From a virus: a stretch of DNA of 21,930 bases. The stretch covers positions 1-21,930 of the IMG/VR virus record IMGVR_UViG_3300022935_002487, one strand, 5' to 3'. This document shows, one piece after another, positions 1-6,081 of the stretch. Position 1 is the first letter of the stretch. Each line of letters starts with the position of its first letter. A program made the translations under genes and the position numbers. Below the pieces are notes generated by a model. That model did not search any database and was not told where the DNA came from. It saw only the letters and a list, made by a program, of their open reading frames with translations.

Positions 1-167
1 AGTATGCGACCCAATGTCGTTTTACCCGAACCGAATGGCCCTGCGAATAGATAAGATTGTCTCCAACCTGCACCCTCAGTCACAATCCCTTTGAGAGTCT
101 TCACAGCCCCTCTTTGTCCTAAGACATCGCTGTATTTCTTCGGTCTGTATTTCGTGTCTAAGCTCAT
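1..167 (-). CDS. Clamp-loader ATPase (DnaX/RFC small-subunit type), N-terminal fragment
   Basis: The reverse strand from 167 to the window edge reads 55 codons without a stop and starts ATG-AGC-TTA. The N-terminus MSLDTKYRPKKYSDVLGQ is the classic opening of bacterial gamma/tau (DnaX) and RFC-type clamp loaders (KYRP...FxDvvGQ). It is followed by the Walker A loop GPFGSGKTT at residues 43-51. A clear ribosome site (GAGGA) lies just upstream of the ATG. Such proteins use ATP to open the ring-shaped sliding clamp and load it on primed DNA. The likely partner is the DnaN-like clamp at 13810-15105. The gene runs off the left edge, so Walker B, sensor motifs and full length cannot be seen. DnaX versus RFC-like ancestry cannot be settled from 55 residues. 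Confidence 0.88.
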   Translation of the reverse strand, partial: MSLDTKYRPKKYSDVLGQRGAVKTLKGIVTEGAGWRQSYLFAGPFGSGKTTLGRI

Positions 168-182
168 TCTTCCTCACATAAG

Positions 183-204
183 CAAGTGGTTGTCTGTCCA
201 CTTA
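183..204 (-). promoter_or_regulatory. Small stem-loop ahead of the clamp-loader gene
   Basis: On the minus strand AAGTGG (203-198) and CCACTT (189-184) form a 6-bp stem around an 8-nt loop, extendable by a U-G and a G-C pair. It sits in the short gap between the beta-helix gene stop and the clamp-loader start. There is no U-tract, so it is not a standard intrinsic terminator. It may be an mRNA processing or stability hairpin between a virion gene and a replication gene, or may do nothing. Confidence 0.35.
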
Positions 205-215
205 CTCATATAAGA

Positions 216-1193
216 TTACATGAAGATTGACCACCGAACAGTTTCATTTAATGGATTCGCAAACGTCACCCTAAAGCCCTCTACTGTCTTGTTAGATACA
301 ACAGGTAGCTCTTTCTGAGTGTTGCCCTCAAACACCACCATGTACTCAGTTGTACTAAGGGGGCAAGGAAATGTAATATCCACAACAGCTTCAGCAACAA
401 AATCCCTGCTTCCGATCACTTGATTCTTAGTCAAAGAAGAAGCGTTGTCTCCCAAGCAAGAAATGTATCGACCCTCTAGTGTAAGAGAAGAAGCAACCAA
501 AGTTATTTCTGAGGACTGAGTGGCTGAAATATAGCTTTGAGAAATCATATTGGTCAGTTCGAGTTCAGGAAGTACGCTCACACCTAAAGCTACAAAACTG
601 CTCGCACTAGAAATGTCGAGCTTCCCTGTCCCTGTGAAAGAACAATCTGAAAGCCTCACATCACCTTTTGAAGCCACAATAAACTCAGCATTCGCATGGT
701 TACTTATGTCGAAGCTACAGCCCCTAAACACGAGTTCTTCTACTCCAACCGAAGTGTGTGAAATGACTGAGGGATTGCTGTTGCCTAAGAAACTCTTAAT
801 AACAAGACCAACCCCGTCTAAATAGATAGAAGCATCGCTAACAGAAATACAAGAAGTATCAGTCGCCTCTATAGACACATTTCCTCTTGCCAACATAACT
901 ACAGGCTTAGTGATTGTGAGGGCTTCAGAATAGACCCCCTCATAAATGACTACTAACCCCCCCTCTGAGGGCAAAGAATCTATAGCGTTTTGAATCGTGT
1001 TGTAATCAGAACCTACAAGAGACTTAGAAACAGAAGCAAAGCTATCAAGACCTCGCTCGGAAATAAGTTTACTTAGTGAGACTGCACCGATGTTCGGGTC
1101 ATAGAAATTTAGAGTAGAAGCAACTCCTCTAGTAATGTGAGGAGAGTTGTCGGGAAAACCGAACTGAACTTTGTCTGCTTTTAATGGGTTCAT
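216..1193 (-). CDS. Beta-helix virion protein (pectin-lyase-like fold; tail fibre/spike type)
   Basis: The 325-residue protein contains, at about residues 63-88, the entry segment of a right-handed parallel beta-helix: an amphipathic helix followed by a glycine-rich turn and a V-x-I-Y-x-G-V-Y strand. Short Ser/Ile/Val-rich strands fill the middle. This fold is typical of phage tail spikes and of adhesion or depolymerase proteins. The last 60 residues are a separate small beta domain (TFPCPLSTTEYMVVFEG..., then KTVEGFRVTFANP, ending in W-S-I-F-M). That strand-hairpin pattern recurs at the C-terminus of phage receptor-binding and appendage proteins. No catalytic residues are recognisable, so I do not call it an enzyme. 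The start has a good ribosome site (GAGGG, 5 nt away). It lies downstream of the endolysin and HTH genes on the same strand, next to a clamp-loader gene. Confidence 0.72.
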   Translation of the reverse strand: MNPLKADKVQFGFPDNSPHITRGVASTLNFYDPNIGAVSLSKLISERGLDSFASVSKSLVGSDYNTIQNAIDSLPSEGGLVVIYEGVYSEALTITKPVVMLARGNVSIEATDTSCISVSDASIYLDGVGLVIKSFLGNSNPSVISHTSVGVEELVFRGCSFDISNHANAEFIVASKGDVRLSDCSFTGTGKLDISSASSFVALGVSVLPELELTNMISQSYISATQSSEITLVASSLTLEGRYISCLGDNASSLTKNQVIGSRDFVAEAVVDITFPCPLSTTEYMVVFEGNTQKELPVVSNKTVEGFRVTFANPLNETVRWSIFM

Positions 1194-1198
1194 ATCGC

Positions 1199-1231
1199 CC
1201 TCTTTTCTTAATCATAACTTGCTGAAAGAGG
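1199..1231 (-). promoter_or_regulatory. Hairpin that can mask the ribosome site of the beta-helix gene
   Basis: In the minus-strand leader CCTCTTT (1231-1225) is perfectly complementary to AAAGAGG (1205-1199), with a 19-nt loop. The 3' arm contains the AGAGG ribosome-binding core of the gene starting at 1193. Folding would therefore compete with ribosome binding. The long loop makes this only moderately stable. Confidence 0.4.
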
Positions 1232-1234
1232 ATT

Positions 1235-1245
1235 GATATAAACGA
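1235..1245 (-). promoter_or_regulatory. Candidate -10 box for the beta-helix gene
   Basis: The minus strand reads TCGTTTATATC, with TATATC about 47 nt upstream of the start at 1193. Similar TATA-like boxes lie 42-48 nt upstream of plus-strand starts at 8160, 8881, 12517 and 13544. No convincing -35 element was seen. A promoter here would separate virion-gene expression from the upstream lysis gene. Confidence 0.3.
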
Positions 1246-1249
1246 TGTA

Positions 1250-1738
1250 CTAGGACTGCCTTTTTTTCAATGCCCTCTGCACACCTTTATAGCAAGAGAT
1301 ACGATCAGAATATCCTGCAATCTTTGCTATTTCTTCGTAGGTCATGTCAGTCGTCTCTCGAAGATTTAAAGCAAACAGACCTCTATTGTTTTTTATGAAC
1401 GGATTAGGAAGACCCCTGTCTTCACAGAACAGCCTTATTCTGAGATACACTTTATCTTTGTGTAAACTCATAAGCTTGGAGATGTCCTTCACGCTCATTC
1501 CATTCTGAAATAGAGCGTGAAGGTACTCCCCATTTCTTCTTCTGCGAGGAAGTGGGTAGGGTGAAGCTGTTATCCGAGCATACTTAACAGTGTAGTATTT
1601 CGCTTGGACTTTCGTTACCCCTAATGCTCTACCTATTTCTCTGTACGACATACCTTGAGAATATAGGTTATAAGCCTCAAATGAGAGGGTGTCTATCACC
1701 CCTCCCAAATCTGATCCCACCAACAAGCACAGTCCCAT
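1250..1738 (-). CDS. Small basic protein with three helix-turn-helix units
   Basis: Three segments share a helix-turn-helix pattern: about residues 20-52 (GMSYREIGRALGVTKVQ), 72-102 (GMSVKDISKLMSLHKDKV) and 122-155 (DMTYEEIAKIAGYSDRI). A basic patch (RRRR at 65-68) separates the first two. The protein is probably DNA-binding: a transcription regulator, a terminase-small-like protein or a homing-type DNA binder are all possible. The start is uncertain. The ATG at 1738 overlaps the end of the amidase gene by 43 nt and has only a weak purine run upstream. A GTG at 1699 overlaps the amidase TGA as GTGA, like other junctions here, but its GGAGG lies only 1 nt away. The GTG start would give 149 residues and lose no HTH. 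The gene follows the endolysin in the same transcript. Confidence 0.65.
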   Translation of the reverse strand: MGLCLLVGSDLGGVIDTLSFEAYNLYSQGMSYREIGRALGVTKVQAKYYTVKYARITASPYPLPRRRRNGEYLHALFQNGMSVKDISKLMSLHKDKVYLRIRLFCEDRGLPNPFIKNNRGLFALNLRETTDMTYEEIAKIAGYSDRISCYKGVQRALKKRQS

Positions 1739-2646
1739 TTCTTTTGGGTAATGTGGTGGTGTCCAATCACGCCTGTAAACTCACCTGTAAGGTAGTCTTT
1801 GTCTACGACACCATGATAGAAGTCACCATCATAAGATTGACCATTCGCACCTCTAGGGCATTGATAAGGAATGTTGAGAACAACACACAGAGACTTGATT
1901 GCTTCTTTCACAGCAAGAGCAACTCTAGGGTCAAGGGTTAAGACTTGCTTGTCCCCACGACCTGTATCGTTGTCCACCACAGAGATGTTGTAGCCTTTCT
2001 TTGTGTAATGATCTTTCCATTTCAAAGACGGTTGCTGACAGATGTCGATACCAACTGAATAAGAGTTAGCCCAACCACCATGCCATGACTTATGATTGAG
2101 GTCGAGGTACTGATAAATAGTAGGCTCTCCATCGGGGCTTAGTCCGATACCTGCGTGTGAGCTGACTTTACGGTCAGGACTTGAGAAGATTCGGTGACAA
2201 TGAGTTGGGTCTAACCCACCCCAATGCACAACGATTATCGTTGGTCTACGACCACCACGACTTGAGAAATGACCGAACCTGTGAAGATCAAGACCACCTC
2301 GCTGATCGAAGTTTACAGTCTGAACTGCTGAGTCAATGTCTACATTAATGCGTCTGTCATTGACTGTCCAAAAAGGTAGCGTGTCATCAACGAAGTCAAA
2401 CTTTTTAAGAAGAGCCGACCAAGTTCCTCTACCTAGCTTACCATCAACATGAGAGCCTGCACCAAAAGAGTCCTCTTGAAATGCCTCAACAGCAAGAGCA
2501 AAGTCATTACTGTCGTATGGTTTGGTAAGATTCGGATATGTATCTATAGCGTTTTGTGGGATATTACCCCCCCAACCAACACTTGAACAAGCCTTTGCAT
2601 TATAGGCACAGGCACTTTTTCTTGACTGAGTTATGGTACTCGACAT
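1696..2646 (-). CDS. Endolysin: peptidoglycan-binding domain plus N-acetylmuramoyl-L-alanine amidase
   Basis: This 316-residue protein probably cleaves the amide bond between muramic acid and the stem peptide to lyse the host. Residues about 45-85 resemble a peptidoglycan-binding domain (FALAVEAFQ, then DGKLGRGTWSALL). Residues about 135-312 are an Amidase_2 (T7-lysozyme type) domain. They contain the first zinc histidine in IIVVHWGG (H141), SSHAGIG...DG, the SWHGGWANSYSVGID block, and the second ligand site in GHHHITQKKWDC, with H296-298 and C306 as the His/Cys zinc pair. The binding domain precedes the catalytic domain, the order seen in many Gram-negative phage endolysins. There is no signal peptide, so a holin is expected elsewhere. 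Upstream AAGG lies 9 nt from the ATG. It is divergent from the chaperonin gene across only 28 bases. Confidence 0.92.
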   Translation of the reverse strand: MSSTITQSRKSACAYNAKACSSVGWGGNIPQNAIDTYPNLTKPYDSNDFALAVEAFQEDSFGAGSHVDGKLGRGTWSALLKKFDFVDDTLPFWTVNDRRINVDIDSAVQTVNFDQRGGLDLHRFGHFSSRGGRRPTIIVVHWGGLDPTHCHRIFSSPDRKVSSHAGIGLSPDGEPTIYQYLDLNHKSWHGGWANSYSVGIDICQQPSLKWKDHYTKKGYNISVVDNDTGRGDKQVLTLDPRVALAVKEAIKSLCVVLNIPYQCPRGANGQSYDGDFYHGVVDKDYLTGEFTGVIGHHHITQKKWDCACWWDQIWEG

Positions 2647-2674
2647 CTCTTAAAACCTTTCTGAGAGGATATGA

Positions 2675-4042
2675 ATGAGTTTCCGACAAATGATACCCGA
2701 TATAGAAGAAATATCAGCATTATTAGTATTATCCCACGCTTCTAGTGGCAAAAGTATAGCGATCACTAGAAATAATCAGCATTTTTCTAACTTATCTGCG
2801 AAGTCTACTCTAAATGAGTGGACTCCACGACACAAATTAGTCCAAACAGCTCTCCTAGACGTAGTGGGTAGTGGTGACGGTGGGAAACTCGGTGCGTTTA
2901 TCACCATTTCCCTTATACGGTCTTTAGCAAAGCATAAACATGGGGGACACCCCGACTTAACAAAAGAAGTCTTATCTCATTTAGACCAAGTAGTAGACCT
3001 CATTTCTAGTAGAGCTGAGCAATCCGAAAAGCACCACTTAGTTTCTGTGGGCGAAGGTTTAGAATTTGCAGACCAACTCGCAGACGCTGTGTTTCTAGGA
3101 GGTGCTGAAACACACATTTCCTTAGAGCGTTATGAGGGTACAGGCTGTGAAGTAGTTGAGTCGGAAAGTTTACTCACCAAAGCCCGACCTCTACATATTT
3201 CTGAACAAGTTTCTTTGAAAGGGGCGATGGTAGCACTCTTACCTATTCGGGCTTCTAGCTTTAATGATGTAGCACAACCACTTGAACTCATGGGTACATT
3301 TCCTAATCGACCACTCGTGGTTATCGCACCTATGATGAGAGGTGAAGCCCTAGCGACAATTAAGAGAAATAGAGATGAGGGGATTGTAGAAGCCTATGGT
3401 ATCGAAGCTCCTTTAGTCACTTGGGGGAAAGGTTGGCTTGAAGATATAGGTGCTTTCACAGGGGGTACTTTATATGACCCTCTTTTCTACTCAGAGTTTG
3501 AGCCACATATGTTTGGGTCAGCTAGAGAGATCACCCTCAAAAATAATGAGATGATTATCGACCCTTATGAAGACCATGCCGAAGTGACTGCTGAACGCAT
3601 CTCACAACTCTTACATGAAGCTAACAACTCGCCTCACTCACACACCCAAGACCTATGGAGAAAAAGAGCCGCTTCGTTAGGTGGAACTCTCATCAGAGTT
3701 AAAGTTGGAGGTACGACAGAAGCTGAAGCCCGACTCCATAGAAACAAAGCTGAAAAAGCCATGCTTTCTATGGGTATGATGTTGAGGAGTGGTCATGTGA
3801 AAGGGGCTATCCCTACCCTCTCAGAAATACAAGGCATACACCCGATTATAGATAGAGCGTTAGTAGCTCCTCTTAGGGTCGTTGCGATTAACAAGAATCT
3901 TAACACACTCGATCAAGCAAAAAGCTGTTCCCCATTACTCTATGAACCATTCCCTCTCGAAAGGCTCATTTCTCTAGTAAGGTCAAGCTTCTCAGTCGCT
4001 ACGATGATCTGTAGTGTAGCAAGGATAATTAATAAGAAATGA
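2675..4042 (+). CDS. Divergent GroEL-type (group I) chaperonin, short form
   Basis: The 455-residue protein can be aligned by eye with E. coli GroEL over nearly its whole length. GSGDGGKLGAFITISLI (65-81) matches AAGDGTTTATVLAQAI around GroEL D87. The apical stretch RPLVVIAPMMRGEALATI (212-229) matches KPLLIIAEDVEGEALATL. DIGAFTGGT (257-265) matches DIATLTGGT. LGGTLIRVKVGGTTEAE (335-351) matches LAGGVAVIKVGAATEVE. The C-terminal SVATMICSVARII matches SVAGLMITTECMV. GroEL is about 548 residues, so this form is some 90 shorter and lacks the Gly-Met tail. D68 keeps the position of GroEL D87. The region of D52 reads TRNN instead of TKDG, and the residue aligned with D398 is Lys361, so the ATPase may be altered or lost. 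The ribosome site is GAGG, 6 nt away. Phage chaperonins are known in giant phages such as EL and OBP. The likely role is folding of phage proteins in the host cytoplasm. Confidence 0.88.
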   Translation: MSFRQMIPDIEEISALLVLSHASSGKSIAITRNNQHFSNLSAKSTLNEWTPRHKLVQTALLDVVGSGDGGKLGAFITISLIRSLAKHKHGGHPDLTKEVLSHLDQVVDLISSRAEQSEKHHLVSVGEGLEFADQLADAVFLGGAETHISLERYEGTGCEVVESESLLTKARPLHISEQVSLKGAMVALLPIRASSFNDVAQPLELMGTFPNRPLVVIAPMMRGEALATIKRNRDEGIVEAYGIEAPLVTWGKGWLEDIGAFTGGTLYDPLFYSEFEPHMFGSAREITLKNNEMIIDPYEDHAEVTAERISQLLHEANNSPHSHTQDLWRKRAASLGGTLIRVKVGGTTEAEARLHRNKAEKAMLSMGMMLRSGHVKGAIPTLSEIQGIHPIIDRALVAPLRVVAINKNLNTLDQAKSCSPLLYEPFPLERLISLVRSSFSVATMICSVARIINKK

Positions 4043-4449
4043 GCAAGAGGCAAATTCAATATGAGGTAATACCTCGACCTAGAAAACTTTCGTTTTACGA
4101 ATGGGCGTTTCTTCAGGGAGAAACGGCTAAAGACGCTTTCCTGAAAGGTAAAGAAACGCACCCTTTTCTTAGAGATGCGAAGAGGTATCACATAGCGATT
4201 TCTAACCGAGATAAAAACAGGACAGAAGAAGAAGCGATAGAGATCATGCAAAAGATTAAGGTGGTTGACCTACCTAAGAGCTATGTCTCTATAATCGTCT
4301 TAGGTCCGAACAAGTTCTTATTCTTCACTACGTTCGTAAACCCTTATAGAGCTATACTCCATGAAGTTATTTCTGAGTATCAAAAACTCAACGAAATCCC
4401 TGCACCTCTACTTGAGAGAGCAATCAGTCTCTTGCAAGGTGGTCTGTGA
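4039..4449 (+). CDS. Hypothetical protein coupled to the chaperonin gene
   Basis: The 136-residue protein has no family I recognise. It starts in an ATGA overlap with the chaperonin stop and has almost no ribosome site of its own, so it is probably translated by coupling. The sequence looks mixed alpha/beta. It has a basic N-terminus (MSKRQIQYEVIPRPRKLS), a central hydrophobic strand pair (YVSIIVLGPNKFLFFTTFVN, 82-101) and a C-terminal helix pair (EVISEYQKLNEI, PLLERAISLLQ). It carries no signal peptide, Cys pair or nucleotide-binding loop. Coupling suggests a product needed in proportion to the chaperonin. It does not look like GroES, which is smaller and all-beta with a mobile loop. It may equally belong with the methyltransferase genes that follow. 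Confidence 0.7.
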   Translation: MSKRQIQYEVIPRPRKLSFYEWAFLQGETAKDAFLKGKETHPFLRDAKRYHIAISNRDKNRTEEEAIEIMQKIKVVDLPKSYVSIIVLGPNKFLFFTTFVNPYRAILHEVISEYQKLNEIPAPLLERAISLLQGGL

Positions 4450-5027
4450 TGATAGAAATAAAAATAGGTGACTGTGCCGAGCGTCTTAAAGACTTAGAGG
4501 ATAACTCAGTTGACTCTATCATTTCTGACCCACCTTACGGACTGAAGTTTATGTCCAAAGGTTGGGACGATATAGGTGAGGGTAGTCAACAAAGAGAGTG
4601 GCACAGGAAATGGTTAGCCGAAGCTCACAGAGTCTTAAAACCTAACGGAGTGATTAAAGCGTTCTCAGGGTCTAGGACATACCACCACCTGATCGCCATG
4701 ATGGAAGAAATAGGCTTCTCAGACTTGAGGGTAGAAGCATGGACTTATGGTTCGGGTTTCCCTAAGTCGTTGAACGTAAGTAAAGCGATAGACAAGAGTT
4801 TAGGTGCTGAAAGAATAGTCGTAGGTACTCAAAAAGTGACAGGCACAGCTCGTAAGATTAAAGGCACAAATGCTCATGGAGGGAAGATGGCAGGAGTTGA
4901 CCAAGAATACGAAGAAACAAGTTTGGAAATAACAGTCTCATCAAGCAAAGAGGGTAAGCAATGGGAAGGTTGGGGTACGGCTCTGAAGCCGAGCTGGGAG
5001 CCTATCTGTATTGGAGTTAAGAAATGA
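4449..5027 (+). CDS. DNA methyltransferase catalytic subunit A (DPPY half, no SAM motif)
   Basis: The 192-residue protein is the N-terminal half of a beta-class N4/N6 amino-methyltransferase. It opens MIEIKIGDC and has the catalytic motif SDPPYGL at residues 26-32. It then shows the RVLKPNG strand-turn (61-67), SGSRT, and GSGFPKS...SKAIDK, and ends in GWGTALKPSWEPICIGVKK. In ordinary single-chain enzymes this block is followed by a target region and a C-terminal SAM-binding motif FxGxG. Here the protein stops after the block, and no FxGxG exists in it. I start it at ATG 4449, in a TGATG overlap with the previous stop, because the product then begins exactly like its copy at 5024. AAGG upstream serves as ribosome site. 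It presumably needs the protein at 6081-6776 to bind SAM. Confidence 0.88.
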   Translation: MIEIKIGDCAERLKDLEDNSVDSIISDPPYGLKFMSKGWDDIGEGSQQREWHRKWLAEAHRVLKPNGVIKAFSGSRTYHHLIAMMEEIGFSDLRVEAWTYGSGFPKSLNVSKAIDKSLGAERIVVGTQKVTGTARKIKGTNAHGGKMAGVDQEYEETSLEITVSSSKEGKQWEGWGTALKPSWEPICIGVKK

Positions 5028-5593
5028 TTGAAATAAAGATTGGAGATTGTACTGAAAGGTTAAAAGACCTAGAGGATAACTCAGTTGACTCTATTATTTC
5101 TGACCCTCCCTATGGACTGAAGTTTATGTCTAAAGGTTGGGACGATATAGGTGAGGGTAGTCAGCAAAGAGAGTGGCACAGGAAATGGTTAGCAGAGTCA
5201 TATCGAGTTCTTAAACCTAATGGTGTTCTCAAGGCTTTCTCAGGGTCTAGGACATTTCATCACCTGATAGCTATGATGGAAGAAATAGGTTTCTCAGACT
5301 TGAGGGTAGAAGCATGGACTTATAGTTCGGGTTTCCCTAAATCCCACAACCTCGCCAAGCAGTTTGAAAGGAAAGCAGGTGTAGAGGGCGAAATAGTCGG
5401 TTATTCTAAAGGAGTTTCCGTTGAGGACTCTCAAGGGTATGGTGGGATTGGTCGTGGTGCTGTGGGTATTGTCCAAAAAGCCGTAGACCTACCTGTCAGA
5501 GCTTTAGTTACAGAAGAAGCTAAAACATGGGAGGGTTGGGGTACGGCTCTTAAACCTTCCTGGGAGCCTATCTGTATAGGAGTTAAGAAATGA
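5024..5593 (+). CDS. DNA methyltransferase catalytic subunit B (tandem copy with different recognition stretch)
   Basis: The 189-residue protein is a tandem duplicate of the preceding gene. About 101 of the first 107 residues are identical, including SDPPYGL (26-32), and the last 21 residues are identical. Between them (about 108-168) the two are largely unlike. This copy has a gly-rich GYGGIGRGAVGIV stretch where the first has GTNAHGGKMAGV. The middle lies between catalytic and SAM halves, where beta-class enzymes carry target-recognition elements, so the two copies may read different DNA sites. No SAM-binding motif is present. It starts in an ATGA overlap, with GGAG 7 nt upstream encoded in the last codons of copy A. 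The same sequence recurs at its own end, so the duplication carried the junction with it. Confidence 0.88.
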   Translation: MIEIKIGDCTERLKDLEDNSVDSIISDPPYGLKFMSKGWDDIGEGSQQREWHRKWLAESYRVLKPNGVLKAFSGSRTFHHLIAMMEEIGFSDLRVEAWTYSSGFPKSHNLAKQFERKAGVEGEIVGYSKGVSVEDSQGYGGIGRGAVGIVQKAVDLPVRALVTEEAKTWEGWGTALKPSWEPICIGVKK

Positions 5594-6081
5594 TTATTAC
5601 ATTACTGAGAAAACCCCTAGAGGGAAGCGTAGCCGAAAATACCCTTAAACATGGGTGTGGAGCGATCAACATAGACGCTACTAGGGTGGGTACAGAAGCT
5701 CGCTCTTATAAGGGAGCGGGTAAGACGGACAAGGTTTACTCTGAGAGTCGAGCAGGTATGTCTGACGGTAGAGGGAAAGAAATGGAGTTTAACGTAGAGG
5801 GTAGGTGGCCTGCTAACTTTATTCTTACTCACCTTGAGGGCTGTACTTCTCAAGATGTGGATTGGGCTTGTGTAGAGGGTTGTCCTGTCACCGAGCTAAA
5901 TCAGCAAAGTGGTCATCTTAAAAGCACGACAAGAAATCCCACAGGAAATCCGATATATCCTACCTCAAATACATCAGTCACATGGAACGCAAACAATGTG
6001 ATGGACACGACACAACGAGGGTTCAATGATGAGGGAGGAGCTTCTAGGTTCTTCAAGCAGTTTAAGAAAGGAAATAACTAA
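5590..6081 (+). CDS. DNA methyltransferase middle segment as a separate protein
   Basis: The 163-residue protein begins MIITLLRKPLEGSVAENTLK and continues HGCGAINIDATRVGTE, then GRWPANFILTHLEGC and GGASRFFKQF. In single-chain phage and bacterial beta-class methyltransferases exactly these blocks follow the GWGTALKP...EPI element, in the order RKPL-x-G-(S/T)-VAEN, H-G-x-G-x-INID, GRWPAN, ASRFF. So this is the central part of such an enzyme, cut off at both ends. Five cysteines (GCTSQDVDWACVEGC at 84-98 contributes three) may bind zinc. It lacks both DPPY and FxGxG, so alone it should not catalyse methyl transfer. It starts in an ATGA overlap with copy B, with AGGAG upstream, and its TAA overlaps the next ATG by one base. 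It probably bridges catalytic and SAM-binding subunits. Confidence 0.82.
   Translation: MIITLLRKPLEGSVAENTLKHGCGAINIDATRVGTEARSYKGAGKTDKVYSESRAGMSDGRGKEMEFNVEGRWPANFILTHLEGCTSQDVDWACVEGCPVTELNQQSGHLKSTTRNPTGNPIYPTSNTSVTWNANNVMDTTQRGFNDEGGASRFFKQFKKGNN

Larger units (their letters stand above)
4449..5593 (+). repeat. Tandem gene duplication with conserved ends and divergent centre
   Basis: The DNA of 4449-4769 and 5024-5344 is clearly homologous, with long identical runs such as GAGGATAACTCAGTTGACTC and TTCTCAGACTTGAGGGTAGA. About 200 bases in each copy are then unrelated. The ends (about 4970-5030 and 5534-5596) match again, including GGTTGGGGTACGGCTCT and GGAGTTAAGAAATGATT. Synonymous changes are scattered through the matching parts, so the copies have diverged under selection for the protein. 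A recent assembly error would leave identical copies. Confidence 0.9.

Noticed and set aside
550-825. Plus-strand open frame inside the beta-helix gene.
   Set aside because: It is low-complexity, Ser/Thr/Pro-rich and has no ribosome site. It is antisense to a protein with clear fold signals.
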